Of a stretch of 64,000 nucleotides of DNA, positions 23,757-32,858 are shown piece by piece. The stretch spans positions 248,001 to 312,000 of the forward strand of contig NZ_RAHW01000003.1 in NCBI RefSeq assembly GCF_004117875.1, read 5' to 3'. Made by a program: the position numbers and the translations under genes. Origin of the DNA: Geomonas oryzae (GTDB lineage Bacteria > Desulfobacterota > Desulfuromonadia > Geobacterales > Geobacteraceae). The notes under the pieces were generated by a model. It worked only from the letters and a program-made list of their open reading frames with translations. It ran no database searches and was not told the DNA's origin. Position 1 is the first letter of the stretch; each line of letters starts with the position of its first letter.

Positions 23757-26096
23757 TTACTCCTTGTTGCTCTGGTAGTCGCACCCTTCCTTGGGACACT
23801 TCAGGAACTCGCCGGTACGCTTGTACACCTTCTTCACCAGAAGCGGGAAGCCGCACTTCGGACAGGGCTTTTGCACCGGCAGATCCCACAACGCGAACTT
23901 GCACTCGGGATACCGGTTGCACGAGTAAAAAAGCTTCCCGAAACGGGACTTCTTCTCGATCAGCTCTCCCTTGCCGCAGGCGGTGCAGGTGATGCCGGTC
24001 CCCTTGGGCTTCACCAGGGGCTGGATGTTCTTGCAGTTCGGATAAGCGGAGCAGGCGAGGTACTTCCCGAAACGCCCTTCCTTGATGAGCATCTTGCTGC
24101 CGCACTTGTCGCAGACTTCCTCGGAGACGACCGGCTCGGCCACCTCTCCGGTCTCCTTGTCGAGACGACGGATGTAACGGCACTCGGGGTAACCGCTGCA
24201 GGCGAAGAACTTGCCGAACTTGCCTAGCTTCACGACGAGCGGCTTGCCGCACTCGGGGCAGACCTCGTCGGTCGCCTCGGTGGTCAGGTCGGACTTGCTC
24301 ACCTCTCCTTCTTTCAGCTTCAGAAGGTTGATGAACGGCCCCCAGAACTCGTGCAGAAGCGGTCGCCACTGCTTCTCGCCGCGCGACACCATGTCGAGCT
24401 CTTCCTCGAGGTTCGCGGTGAAGTTGTAGTCGACGTACTGGTTGAAGTGGTTGGTCAAAAGATCGGAAACCACCATCCCCACGTCCTCGGGGAAGAAGCG
24501 CTTCTTGTCCAGGCGCGCGTACTTCCTCTCGGTGAGCGTGTTCATGATGGAGGCGTAGGTGGACGGACGCCCGATGCCGTACTCCTCCAGGGTCTTCACC
24601 AGGGTCGCCTCGGTGTAGCGCGGCGGCGGCTGGGTGAAGTGACGCTCGGGGAGGAGTTCGTTCAGCTTCAGGATGTCCCCCTCGGCCATCGGCGGGAGCA
24701 TCCCTTCCTTCTCCTTGTCCTCGGCCTCGTCGTCCACGCCCTCGATGTAGAGCTTCATGAAACCGGCGAAGCGGATCACGGTGCCGGCGACGCGGAAACG
24801 GAAACCGGGCCCCGCGGTGATCTCGACGGAGGTCTGGTCGAGGAGCGCCTCGGCCATCTGGCAGGCGACCGTCCTCTTCCAGATCAGGTCGTAGAGCTTG
24901 AACTGGTCCGAGGTGAGGAACTTCTTCAGCTCGATCGGGGTCTTGGAGATGTAGGTCGGACGGACCGCCTCGTGGGCCTCCTGGGCGTTCTTCGACTTGT
25001 TCTTGAAGAAGCGCGGCTTCTCGAGGGCATATTCCTTGCCGTAGAGCGAGGTGATGACGCTCTTCGCCTCATCGAGGGCCACGTTGGAAAGCGCCACGGA
25101 GTCGGTACGCATGTAGGTGATGAGACCTACGTGACCGTCGCCGATGTCGATGCCCTCGTAGAGCTTTTGCGCCGTTGACATGGTCTTCTTGGCGGAGAAG
25201 CCGAGCTTTCTCGCCGCCTCCTGCTGCAGGGTAGAGGTGGTGAACGGCGGCGACGGCGAGCGTTTCCTCTCGCTCTTGGTGACCTTGTCGACCCGGTATT
25301 CGGGGTCGACCGGTTTTTGCACCACGAGCGGCGCGCCCTTCTCGTCACCCTCCTGGAGCGGGAACTGGCGCCCACCCAGCAGCCCGAAGAGCCGGAAGGC
25401 GGCGTCGCGGTCCGGGATGTCGAACTTGGAGAGTTTCTTTCCTTCCGCCTCGACGAGCGCCGCGGTCAGCCCCTGTTTTTTGGCGGTCTCGAGCCGCGCA
25501 CCGATGGTCCAGTACTCCTGCTCCTTGAAGGCCTGGATCTCCTTCTCGCGCTCGCAGATGAGCCTCAGTGCCACCGACTGGACGCGCCCGGCGGAGAGGC
25601 CGTAGCGGATCTTCTTCCAGAGAAACGGTGAGAGGGTGAAGCCGACCAGGTAATCGAGGATGGAACGTGCCTGCTGGGCGTCGACCAGTTCGAGCGCGAT
25701 GCCGCGCGGGTTTTGCACCGCGTGGACGATGGCGTCCTTGGTGATCTCGTGGAAGACGACGCGCTTGATCTCGAAGGGGGGCTTCTTCTTGCCGTCGAGC
25801 CCGAGCGCCGCCAGAAGGTGCCATGAGATGGCCTCCCCCTCGCGGTCGGGGTCTGTTGCAAGCAGCAGCGCGGAGATACCCTTCATCTCCTTCTTGATGG
25901 CGTCGATGTGCTTCTTGCTTTCGGGGAGAACGGCGTACTTCGGCTCGAAGTCGTGCTCCACGTCCACTGAGCCCTGCTTGCTCGGGAGGGCGCGCACGTG
26001 ACCGAAGGAGGCGAGCACCTTGTACTCGGGGCCGAGGAATTTTTCTATGGTCTTCGCCTTTGCGGGCGACTCGACGATGACGAGATTTTGAGACAT
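23757..26096 (-). CDS. topA: DNA topoisomerase I
   Basis: Type IA topoisomerase relaxing negative supercoils. 779 residues: TOPRIM domain (NLVIVESPAKAKTIEKFLG; acidic triad ATDPDREGEAISWHL), a cleavage domain with active-site Y328 in GLITYMRTDS, and four C-terminal zinc ribbons (CPECGKPLVVKLGKFGKFFAC; CDKCGSKMLIKEGRFGKYLAC; CTACGKGELIEKKSRFGK; and a divergent CPKCGFPLLV...CPKEGC). The last ribbon keeps all four Cys but with different spacing. It follows dprA by 25 bp in a LysM-dprA-topA run. Confidence 0.97.
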   Translation of the reverse strand: MSQNLVIVESPAKAKTIEKFLGPEYKVLASFGHVRALPSKQGSVDVEHDFEPKYAVLPESKKHIDAIKKEMKGISALLLATDPDREGEAISWHLLAALGLDGKKKPPFEIKRVVFHEITKDAIVHAVQNPRGIALELVDAQQARSILDYLVGFTLSPFLWKKIRYGLSAGRVQSVALRLICEREKEIQAFKEQEYWTIGARLETAKKQGLTAALVEAEGKKLSKFDIPDRDAAFRLFGLLGGRQFPLQEGDEKGAPLVVQKPVDPEYRVDKVTKSERKRSPSPPFTTSTLQQEAARKLGFSAKKTMSTAQKLYEGIDIGDGHVGLITYMRTDSVALSNVALDEAKSVITSLYGKEYALEKPRFFKNKSKNAQEAHEAVRPTYISKTPIELKKFLTSDQFKLYDLIWKRTVACQMAEALLDQTSVEITAGPGFRFRVAGTVIRFAGFMKLYIEGVDDEAEDKEKEGMLPPMAEGDILKLNELLPERHFTQPPPRYTEATLVKTLEEYGIGRPSTYASIMNTLTERKYARLDKKRFFPEDVGMVVSDLLTNHFNQYVDYNFTANLEEELDMVSRGEKQWRPLLHEFWGPFINLLKLKEGEVSKSDLTTEATDEVCPECGKPLVVKLGKFGKFFACSGYPECRYIRRLDKETGEVAEPVVSEEVCDKCGSKMLIKEGRFGKYLACSAYPNCKNIQPLVKPKGTGITCTACGKGELIEKKSRFGKLFYSCNRYPECKFALWDLPVQKPCPKCGFPLLVKKVYKRTGEFLKCPKEGCDYQSNKE

Positions 26097-26121
26097 GTAA
26101 CCACCTGGTAACGGTATTGGT

Positions 26122-27201
26122 TCAGACCGGCGCGAAACGCTTGCCGGGAAGCTGAGTTATCACACCCTTCACTTCCAAGCGCAGTAAGGTAGCGGAAACC
26201 TCGCCGGCTGTCAACGCGCTCTGCGCGATGAGTTCGTCGATCTCCAGCACGCCCTGGCAGATGAGGGCGTAGAGTTCGGCCTCCTGCGGGGTGAGCGGGA
26301 ACGACGGGGGCTTACCTTTGGGATGGGTGACGCGGGGCTCGATGGAGAGTTCCTCAAGGATGTCCTCCACCTGCTGCACCAGCTTCGCTCCCTCCTTGAT
26401 CAGGGCGTTGGCGCCGCGGCTGCCGTTCGCGGTGACGTTGCCCGGTACGGCGAACACCTCGCGTCCCTGCTCGAGGGCGTAACGCGCCGTGATGAGCGAT
26501 CCGCTCGCCTCCCCCGCCTCGACGACCACCACGCCGCGCGACAGGGCGCTTATGATGCGGTTGCGCGCAGGGAAGTGCTCCGGCATAGGCTCGCTCCCCA
26601 TCGGGAACTCGCTGATGACGGCCCCGTTCTCGCAAAGGGTGCGGTACAGGACGTCGTTCTCCGGGGGATAGATCACGTCGATGCCGCAGCCAAGGACCGC
26701 GACGCTTCTTCCTCCCGCCTTGAGCGCTCCCCAGTGGGCCGCGGTATCGATGCCGCGCGCCATGCCGGAGACCACGGTGATCCCCTGCCCGGCCAGTTCG
26801 CGCGCCAAAAGTGTCGCGGTGCTCTGCCCGTAATGCGAGGCGCGCCTGGAACCGACCACGGCTACCGCGGTCTCGCTGCCGTCCAGTTCCCCCATCAAAT
26901 ACAGGTAGGGGGGCGGGTCCGGGATCTCCATCAAAAGGCGCGGGTAGCGCCCGGAGAGGATGTCCACCACCTGCACCTTTCGCGCGGCAACCTTCCCGCA
27001 CTCAGCCTGCGCAAAGGGGGCCCAGTCATGCTCCGCGATGGATGCGGCCGCGGCGGCGCTCACCCCTTTCACGGCGACAAGCTCGCGGTACGGCGCCTTA
27101 AGCGCCGCCTCGGGTGAGCCGAAGTGCGCGAGGAGCCGCAGGAAGGTGACGTTTCCCACCTGCGGGACCGATTTCAGGGCGAACCAGTAGTAGTGATCCA
27201 T
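26122..27201 (-). CDS. dprA: DNA-processing protein DprA
   Basis: Single-stranded DNA-binding RecA loader for natural transformation. N-terminal helical (SAM/HhH-like) part, Rossmann core (AVVGSRRASHYGQSTATLLA, VVSGMARGIDTAAHWGAL, VAVLGCGIDVIYPPEN, FPARNRIISALSRGVVVVEAG, SGSLITARYALEQGREVFAVPG) and a C-terminal winged-helix DprA domain (LTPQEAELYALICQG, LDELI-type). 359 residues, full length. It precedes topA, as in many bacteria. Other competence genes are outside the window. Confidence 0.95.
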   Translation of the reverse strand: MDHYYWFALKSVPQVGNVTFLRLLAHFGSPEAALKAPYRELVAVKGVSAAAAASIAEHDWAPFAQAECGKVAARKVQVVDILSGRYPRLLMEIPDPPPYLYLMGELDGSETAVAVVGSRRASHYGQSTATLLARELAGQGITVVSGMARGIDTAAHWGALKAGGRSVAVLGCGIDVIYPPENDVLYRTLCENGAVISEFPMGSEPMPEHFPARNRIISALSRGVVVVEAGEASGSLITARYALEQGREVFAVPGNVTANGSRGANALIKEGAKLVQQVEDILEELSIEPRVTHPKGKPPSFPLTPQEAELYALICQGVLEIDELIAQSALTAGEVSATLLRLEVKGVITQLPGKRFAPV

Positions 27202-27220
27202 GGGGTCACCCCCTTTGGCG

Positions 27221-28222
27221 TCACCTGCTCTTTTTCATCTCCACGCGGTCGCCGCGGTACACGGTGTCCACGCTCTTCACTATCACGGCGGTGGAGCTGT
27301 TCATCCCGGTGGAAACCACCACGAGGGCGCCTACCACCTCGACCGGGAGCTTGTCGATCTTCACCTGGGTGTAGCGCTGGTCGGGCACCACGTCGCGCAC
27401 GATGTAAAGCATGTTGCCCGGCTGCACCCCTTGCGCCTTGCCGAGGTCGAGGAACACCACGTCGTTCACGGCGAGGGCCTGGTTCCCGGTCTGGGTCTGC
27501 ACGATGTAGCCGGTGAGGTCGCGGTCGGCGGCTCTAAGCGGCACGGTCAGCTTGCGCTCCTGGTACGGCATCAGGAAGGATCCTGCGCTGATCTCCTGGA
27601 ACGATCTGGTGACGATCGCCTTGGAGGCCTTCTCTTCGACCTCGGAGAGCTGCAGCTCGCCAAGCGGCATCACCTGCTGCCCGAGGATCACGTTGGTGAC
27701 CGGGTGGCTCACCGGACCGATCTTCTTGTAGATGAGGAAGCGGTCGCCGGGGTTGCCGCCGTTCACCCGCCCGATATCGGTATAGACGATGTCGTCGGCG
27801 CCTACCATCTCGCGGTTCTGATAAAGGGAGATGATGATGCCGGAGGGCTTCATCCCGTTCTCGATGAGAAAGCCTTCGCTGCCGTTCACCGCGAAGGTCG
27901 CCGCCTGGGGCTCCTCGCGCGGCTCCTGGGGCTTGGGCTGTTCCGCCTTGGGAGGCGCCGGGATCGGTTCGATCTCGATGCGGTCGGAGTAGATGCGCAC
28001 CTTCTGCCCCGGATAGATGAAGTGCGGGTTGCCGACGGTCTGGTTGTTCGCCCAGAGGTTCGGCCAGTAGTAGGGATCTCTCAGGAAGCGCTGCGACAGC
28101 CCCCAGAGGGTGTCGCCGGGGACTATGGTGTAGATGGTGGGTTGTTCCTGCGCCGCCGCAACGGGTGCGGTGGTGGTGAGGCAAATGAAGAGCAGTGCCG
28201 CCAGACCAAGGTATTTTCTCAT
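27221..28222 (-). CDS. Exported LysM-domain protein
   Basis: 333 residues. Signal peptide MRKYLGLAALLFICLTTTAPVAAA; LysM domain at about 30-78 (YTIVPGDTLWGLSQRFL, YWPNLWANNQTVGNPHFIYPGQKV), binding peptidoglycan glycan strands; a Pro-rich linker; then about 220 residues of beta-rich sequence with two similar repeats (GADDIVYTDIGRVNGGNPGD and AVNDVVFLDLGKAQGVQPGN), each about 25-30 residues. Start at the ATG at 28222 with AAAGGAG. It leads the LysM-dprA-topA run (19-bp gap to dprA). Enzymatic activity is not apparent. Confidence 0.88.
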   Translation of the reverse strand: MRKYLGLAALLFICLTTTAPVAAAQEQPTIYTIVPGDTLWGLSQRFLRDPYYWPNLWANNQTVGNPHFIYPGQKVRIYSDRIEIEPIPAPPKAEQPKPQEPREEPQAATFAVNGSEGFLIENGMKPSGIIISLYQNREMVGADDIVYTDIGRVNGGNPGDRFLIYKKIGPVSHPVTNVILGQQVMPLGELQLSEVEEKASKAIVTRSFQEISAGSFLMPYQERKLTVPLRAADRDLTGYIVQTQTGNQALAVNDVVFLDLGKAQGVQPGNMLYIVRDVVPDQRYTQVKIDKLPVEVVGALVVVSTGMNSSTAVIVKSVDTVYRGDRVEMKKSR

Positions 28223-28620
28223 AGGCTCCTTTAGGGGCTTGAACACCCCACCCTCCTCCTCGGGCACGTGCGCCGCGAGGTCTGTGCAAATTGATACAAC
28301 GGCTTCATGACAACAGGCGGTACAGAGACGGCCAAATCATTAATTAGTATTTTGCCGTCTTATAAAGGGTAACGCGACCGGAGCGGGCCGGTAAAACCGC
28401 GATGAGAGCGGGTCGGCAAAGGTGCCGTTTCCCGGCCTAAAGTGTGAGAGCCGAGAAAAATTTAACATAATTAAAGCGTTTTGCCTCGCAATGTCAAGGA
28501 TAAAGACCTTTTGGGGGGTTCATTATCGCCGCGCTCTATGCTACGTTGTCCCGGTGCAGGACCGGCGCCAAGGCCGGCAGCCCCACAGATCCACAGGCAG
28601 GTATGGTTACGGGAGTGAAG
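28223..28620. other. Divergent intergenic region
   Basis: Separates the minus-strand LysM operon from the plus-strand U32 gene, so promoters for both must lie here. 28366-28440 is a GC-rich stretch with several inverted segments inside an AT-rich background (28330-28365 and 28455-28485), suggesting a structured leader, but it matches no riboswitch family I know. No -35/-10 pair good enough to report. Confidence 0.4.
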
Positions 28621-29901
28621 GTGACGCAAGAAGAACAGGGTAAGGCGACGTTGCAGGAGAAGATGCAGGGCGGCAGGACGGCGGCAGGCAGGATGAAGCC
28701 CGAACTACTCGCTCCGGCCGGGAACATGGAGAAGCTGAAGGTGGCGATCCGCTATGGCGCGGACGCGGTGTACCTCGGTGGAAAGGCCTTTGGTCTCAGA
28801 AACCTCGCGGGTAACTTCACCAGGGAGGAACTCGAGGAGGCTGTGGCCTACGCGCACGCGCACGGCGTCAAGGTGTATCTCACCGTGAACGCCTTCGCCG
28901 ACAACGCCGATCTGCCCGAGCTCGAGCGCTACCTCGACGAGGTCGCCCACATCCCCTTCGACGCCTTCATCGCCGCCGACCCCGGCGTCGTTGCGCTCAT
29001 CGCCGAGCGCCTCCCAGGACGCGACATCCATCTCTCGACCCAGGCCAACACGACCAACTGGCGCTCCGCGCGCTTCTGGCAGTCCCAGGGGGTGACCCGG
29101 GTGAACCTCGCCCGCGAGATGTCCCTCGAGGAGATCGCCGAGACGGCGCGGCGCTGCGACGTCGAGCTAGAGGTCTTCGCCCACGGCGCCATGTGCATCT
29201 CCTACTCGGGGCGCTGCCTCCTCTCGAGCGCCATGACCGGGCGCGACGCCAACAAGGGGGAATGCACCCAGCCATGCCGCTGGAACTATTCCATCGTCGA
29301 GGAGACCCGTCCCGGCGAGTACTTCCCGATCCACGAGGACGAAAGCGGCACCTTCATCTTCAACTCGAAGGATCTCTGCCTGATCGAGCACCTTCCGGCG
29401 CTCGTGGAGAGTGGCGTGCACTCGCTGAAGATCGAGGGGCGCATGAAGGGGATCTACTACGCGGCGAGCGTGATACGGATCTACCGCGAGGCGCTGGACC
29501 GCTACTTCGAGGACCCGGAGGGTTACCGGCTGGAGCCGCACTGGCTCGAGGAGCTCGCCAAGGTGAGCCACCGCGGCTACACCACCGGCTTTCTCTTCGG
29601 CAAGCCGCGCGACGTCGACCACGAGTACCTCTCCTGCTACGTGAGAAACTACGAGTTCGTGGCGCTCGTGGAGGAGGGCTTTTCGGAAGGGACGCAGGTG
29701 CTGGTGAGAAACCGCCTCAAGGTGGGGGACGTCCTCGAGCTGATCGGCCAGGGGGCGAGCTTCACCCGCTTCACCCTCACCGGGATGCGTGACCTCGATG
29801 GGACGCCGCTCAGCGTCGCGCACGCGAACCAGCGCGTGGTCCTCGAAGGGGTGACCGGCGCAGGGGAATTCGACCTGATCCGGCGCGAGAAGATCGACTA
29901 G
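28621..29901 (+). CDS. U32 family peptidase/tRNA-hydroxylation protein (TrhP/YegQ-like)
   Basis: 426 residues. The U32 domain starts at KPELLAPAGNMEKLKVAIRY and contains GADAVYLGGKAFGLR, DIHLSTQANTTN, EVFAHGAMCISYSGRCLLS, CTQPCRWNYS (cysteines that in relatives bind Fe-S) and HSLKIEGRMKG. Members of this architecture with the C-terminal beta domain act in prephenate-dependent tRNA U34 hydroxylation; older annotation is collagenase-like protease. Start uncertain: GTG at 28621 has GGGAG five bases upstream, but ATG at 28603 or 28693 is possible. The stop overlaps the convergent GGDEF gene by 4 bp. Confidence 0.87.
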   Translation: MTQEEQGKATLQEKMQGGRTAAGRMKPELLAPAGNMEKLKVAIRYGADAVYLGGKAFGLRNLAGNFTREELEEAVAYAHAHGVKVYLTVNAFADNADLPELERYLDEVAHIPFDAFIAADPGVVALIAERLPGRDIHLSTQANTTNWRSARFWQSQGVTRVNLAREMSLEEIAETARRCDVELEVFAHGAMCISYSGRCLLSSAMTGRDANKGECTQPCRWNYSIVEETRPGEYFPIHEDESGTFIFNSKDLCLIEHLPALVESGVHSLKIEGRMKGIYYAASVIRIYREALDRYFEDPEGYRLEPHWLEELAKVSHRGYTTGFLFGKPRDVDHEYLSCYVRNYEFVALVEEGFSEGTQVLVRNRLKVGDVLELIGQGASFTRFTLTGMRDLDGTPLSVAHANQRVVLEGVTGAGEFDLIRREKID

Positions 29902-30842
29902 CCTCCCACCACCCGGTTCCGCCCTTCGTTCTTGGCCCGGTAGAGAAGCTGATCGGCGCAGGACAAAAGCGCCGCCGCATCGGCGCCGTCTTCGGGGAAC
30001 CCGGCGACGCCGATGCTCACCGTCACCCGCCCGAGCGGCTGGGTCTCCCCCCCCGCAAAAGGGTGCTCCGCCACCCGGCTGCGCAGATCCTCCGCGACGT
30101 TCAAGGCAAGCTCCTTGCCGGTCTCCGGAAGCAAAAGCACGAACTCCTCGCCGCCGTAACGCGCGGCCAGGTCACACGCCCGCGTGTTCGCGGTCAAAAG
30201 TCCGGCGAGCCCCTTCAACAAGCGGTCCCCCTCGGGGTGGCCGTGGGTGTCGTTGTAATGCTTGAAGTGGTCGACGTCGAAGAAGATCAGGGAGCAGCGC
30301 TTGTCGTAGCGTTTCGAGCGCGCCACCTCCTGCGCCAGCGACTCCTGGAAGTAGCGGTGGTTGTACAGCGAGGTGAGGCCGTCGCGCACCGCCATCTCCT
30401 TCAAGGCCCGGTTCGCCTCCTGGAGGTCCTCGTTGGCGCGGGTCAACTGTTCCAGGAGTTCCCGGTTCTGCGCCACGAGGCGCGCCTTCTCCGCCGCGCG
30501 CCCCGCCACCGCCGAGATGAGGTCGAGGCTCTCGAACGGCTTCACGAGGTAATCGTAAGCGCCTGCGCGCAGCGCGGTTAAGGCGGAATCCAGCGAGGCG
30601 TGGCTCGTCATGATCACCACCTGCGTGTCCGGGTTGTGCTCCTTGATCTTCGTCAGAAGCTCGATGCCGCTCATACCCCCCATCCGGATGTCGGTGATCA
30701 CGAGCGGGTGCGAACCGGAACGAAACGCCTCCAACGCCTCCTCGCCGCTCGCCGCCTCGGATACCTTGAAGCCGTCGGCGGTCAGCACCTGGGACACCAC
30801 GCTCCTCAGGGTCTCCTCGTCGTCAACAACCAGCAGATGCAT
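29898..30842 (-). CDS. Response regulator diguanylate cyclase (REC-GGDEF)
   Basis: 314 residues. Receiver domain (VVDDEET; phospho-acceptor D51 in LVITDIRMGG; VIMTSHAS; LVKPF), a coiled-coil linker (about 125-150), and GGDEF with an intact active site RYGGEEF (GGEEF at 230-234) and inhibitory I-site R-x-x-D (RACD, 221-224) five residues before. It is predicted to make c-di-GMP when phosphorylated, with product inhibition. It follows the HAMP histidine kinase on the same strand with a 159-bp gap containing a family A repeat; the kinase is the likely phosphodonor. PleD/WspR-like single-receiver design. Confidence 0.95.
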   Translation of the reverse strand: MHLLVVDDEETLRSVVSQVLTADGFKVSEAASGEEALEAFRSGSHPLVITDIRMGGMSGIELLTKIKEHNPDTQVVIMTSHASLDSALTALRAGAYDYLVKPFESLDLISAVAGRAAEKARLVAQNRELLEQLTRANEDLQEANRALKEMAVRDGLTSLYNHRYFQESLAQEVARSKRYDKRCSLIFFDVDHFKHYNDTHGHPEGDRLLKGLAGLLTANTRACDLAARYGGEEFVLLLPETGKELALNVAEDLRSRVAEHPFAGGETQPLGRVTVSIGVAGFPEDGADAAALLSCADQLLYRAKNEGRNRVVGG

Positions 30843-30900
30843 GTCCGTCCTCCTCTACCGCGGTGTTGTTCTTTATAGCCCGCCCCCTCAAGCACCAATG

Positions 30901-30939
30901 CAAATCCCCCCTGCCCCCCCTTCGCAAAGGGGGGAACGT
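30901..30939. repeat. Family A repeat
   Basis: CAAATCCCCCCTGCCC then CCCCTTCGCAAAGGGGGGAACG, between the histidine kinase and GGDEF genes. It could terminate or attenuate transcription from kinase to regulator. Confidence 0.75.
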
Positions 30940-31001
30940 GGGGCCATCTTCCCTGCTTCGAGAGGAACGCTTTACTGTACCCACCCTACAAGCGCGGGGC
31001 T

Positions 31002-32858
31002 TTACGCCGCCTGCACCTGCGCGGGCAGGGTGATGATGAAGGTCGTCCCCACACCCTCCTCGCTTTCCAGGCGGATCTCGCCGCCGTGATCCTTCACGAT
31101 GCCGTAGCTCACCGAGAGCCCGAGACCGGTCCCCTGCCCGGCGGGCTTGGTGGTGAAAAAGGGATCGAAGATCTTTTCCCTGATCTCTCTCGGGATGCCG
31201 GGGCCGTCGTCGGCCACCCGGACCTCGACCCCTCCCGCGTCCAGTCGTTTCGCGCTCAGGCGCACGGTCCCCGCCGCCCCACCCATCGCCTGCTGCGCGT
31301 TGATCATCAGGTTCATGAGCACCTGCTGCAGCTGGTTCGCGTTGCCGCGGCAGAGGGGGAGCCCCTCCTCGACCTCCTTTTCCACCTTCACGCTGTTGAT
31401 CCCCAACTGGTGGTCCACGATGGCCAGGGCGTCGCTCAGCACGAGGGCGATGTCCACCGCGGAGAACTCGACCTGCTCCTGGCGCGCGAACTTGAGGAGG
31501 TTCTCGATGATGGTCTTGCAGCGCTTGGTTTCCTTCTCGATGATGTGCAGGTTCTTCTCCAGCGGGTGCCCGCTCTCCACGCCGCGCAGCGAGAGCTGCG
31601 TGATGCCCAGGATGCCGGCGAGCGGATTCTTCACCTCGTGGGCGATCCCCGCGCCGAGCGCGCCGAAGGCCGCCATCTTCTCCGACTGCACGAGCTGCCC
31701 GTAAAGCTCCTTGAGCGCCTGCTCGCGCCCTCTGAGCTCGGTCGCCATCCGGTTGAAGGAGTAGGCGAGAGCGCCGATCTCGTCACCGGAGGAGGCCGGC
31801 ACCTCCACCTCGAAGCGCCCCTGCCCCACCATGCGCGTCGCCTCGGATAGCTTCTCGATGGGGCGGGTGAGATGGTGCGACCAGAACTGGCTCAAAACAG
31901 CGGCCCCCACCAGCAGGACCAGGGAGAGGACGAGAAGGTCCAGTAACAGCGCGCGCGAGGTGAGAAAGGCGGCGCTCTTTTTGATCTGCACCCCTACGGT
32001 GAGCCCCCCGGTCATGGTGCGGGAGAAACCTCCCACGATGGCGGCGCCCCGGCTCTCATACTCCCGGGTGAGCCCGGAGACGCGGCTCGCCTTTTTCACC
32101 CAGGGCCACCACTCCCCTTCCGGAACGCTCCCGACGCGCCCCGTTTCCGCGTGGGCGAGGAAGCGGCCGGAGGCGTCGACGATGAAGGTGTCGAAGACCC
32201 TCGAGCGGGTGGCGATGCGCTGCAGCCGGTCGAGCCTGATCACCGCGGAGGTGAGCACCGGTTCGCCCCCGTCCGCCGCAGGTTCTGCGATGGTCACCTT
32301 CATGGCTGGAAAGGAGGAGGAAACCGCGGCGAACGCCACGACCGGCTCCCCCCCGGTCACCGGGTTCCCGCCTGCGCTGCGGCTGGAAGCGGCGCCCGCA
32401 CCTACCCCTACCTTGCCTTGGGGACTGGCTCCGCAGGTGCCTGTCCCATTGCCAGTCCTCAAGGCACACAGCACTTCCTCCCTCGTCACCCCGGCGGCAT
32501 CCATGGCGGCCTGGTCGTAGACCTCCTCGTCGCCGTCGGGGGCGCTGCGGGTCACCATGACGAACTCGCCGAACTCCTCGAAGAGCCCCTTTAGCGCCTG
32601 TTCACGCCCCCCCATCTCCCGGTCCGCCATGAGGCGCGAGAAGAGCTTCAGCTTCTCGGTGTACCCGGACACCAGGGTCCCCGCCTCCTCGGCGCTGTGC
32701 AGCGCCATGGTCGAAGTGAGATCGTGGATGTAGGCGGTCTTGTCCTTTTGGAACAGTGTCGCCATGGTGAAGGTGATGAGGCTAAGCACCACGGAGACGA
32801 CGAGGAGCTGCGAGAGCAGGATCTTGAACCTGAGCGGGAACTTCAGTCCGGTATTCAT
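31002..32858 (-). CDS. HAMP-containing sensor histidine kinase
   Basis: 618 residues. TM1 at about 13-35; a periplasmic sensor (about 36-302) with a Cache-like part ([19 protein letters not shown]); TM2 at about 303-323; HAMP ([20 protein letters not shown] ... [15 protein letters not shown]); HisKA with H407 in [13 protein letters not shown]; and HATPase_c (N box [38 protein letters not shown]). Residues about 136-170 are a Gly-rich insertion partly encoded by a REP-like palindrome (residues 138-146). Its ATG overlaps the FecR-like gene's stop (ATGA), so it belongs to the DUF11/OmpA envelope operon. Likely partner: the REC-GGDEF regulator downstream. Confidence 0.92.
   Translation of the reverse strand: MNTGLKFPLRFKILLSQLLVVSVVLSLITFTMATLFQKDKTAYIHDLTSTMALHSAEEAGTLVSGYTEKLKLFSRLMADREMGGREQALKGLFEEFGEFVMVTRSAPDGDEEVYDQAAMDAAGVTREEVLCALRTGNGTGTCGASPQGKVGVGAGAASSRSAGGNPVTGGEPVVAFAAVSSSFPAMKVTIAEPAADGGEPVLTSAVIRLDRLQRIATRSRVFDTFIVDASGRFLAHAETGRVGSVPEGEWWPWVKKASRVSGLTREYESRGAAIVGGFSRTMTGGLTVGVQIKKSAAFLTSRALLLDLLVLSLVLLVGAAVLSQFWSHHLTRPIEKLSEATRMVGQGRFEVEVPASSGDEIGALAYSFNRMATELRGREQALKELYGQLVQSEKMAAFGALGAGIAHEVKNPLAGILGITQLSLRGVESGHPLEKNLHIIEKETKRCKTIIENLLKFARQEQVEFSAVDIALVLSDALAIVDHQLGINSVKVEKEVEEGLPLCRGNANQLQQVLMNLMINAQQAMGGAAGTVRLSAKRLDAGGVEVRVADDGPGIPREIREKIFDPFFTTKPAGQGTGLGLSVSYGIVKDHGGEIRLESEEGVGTTFIITLPAQVQAA
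32420..32447 (-). repeat. REP-like palindrome, copy 2 (inside kinase coding sequence)
   Basis: 28 nt identical to 23723-23750 in reverse orientation, here within the kinase gene. It is read as G-T-G-T-C-G-A-S-P (residues 138-146) without breaking the frame. It sits in the sensor loop, where the flanking sequence is also low-complexity. Confidence 0.8.

Noticed and set aside
28366..28440. c-di-GMP (GEMM) riboswitch ahead of the U32 gene
   Set aside because: A GCAAAGG...GGCCTAA pattern is superficially similar, but the conserved upstream A-C-G-C-A-C-A-G-G-G core is missing and the stems do not match.
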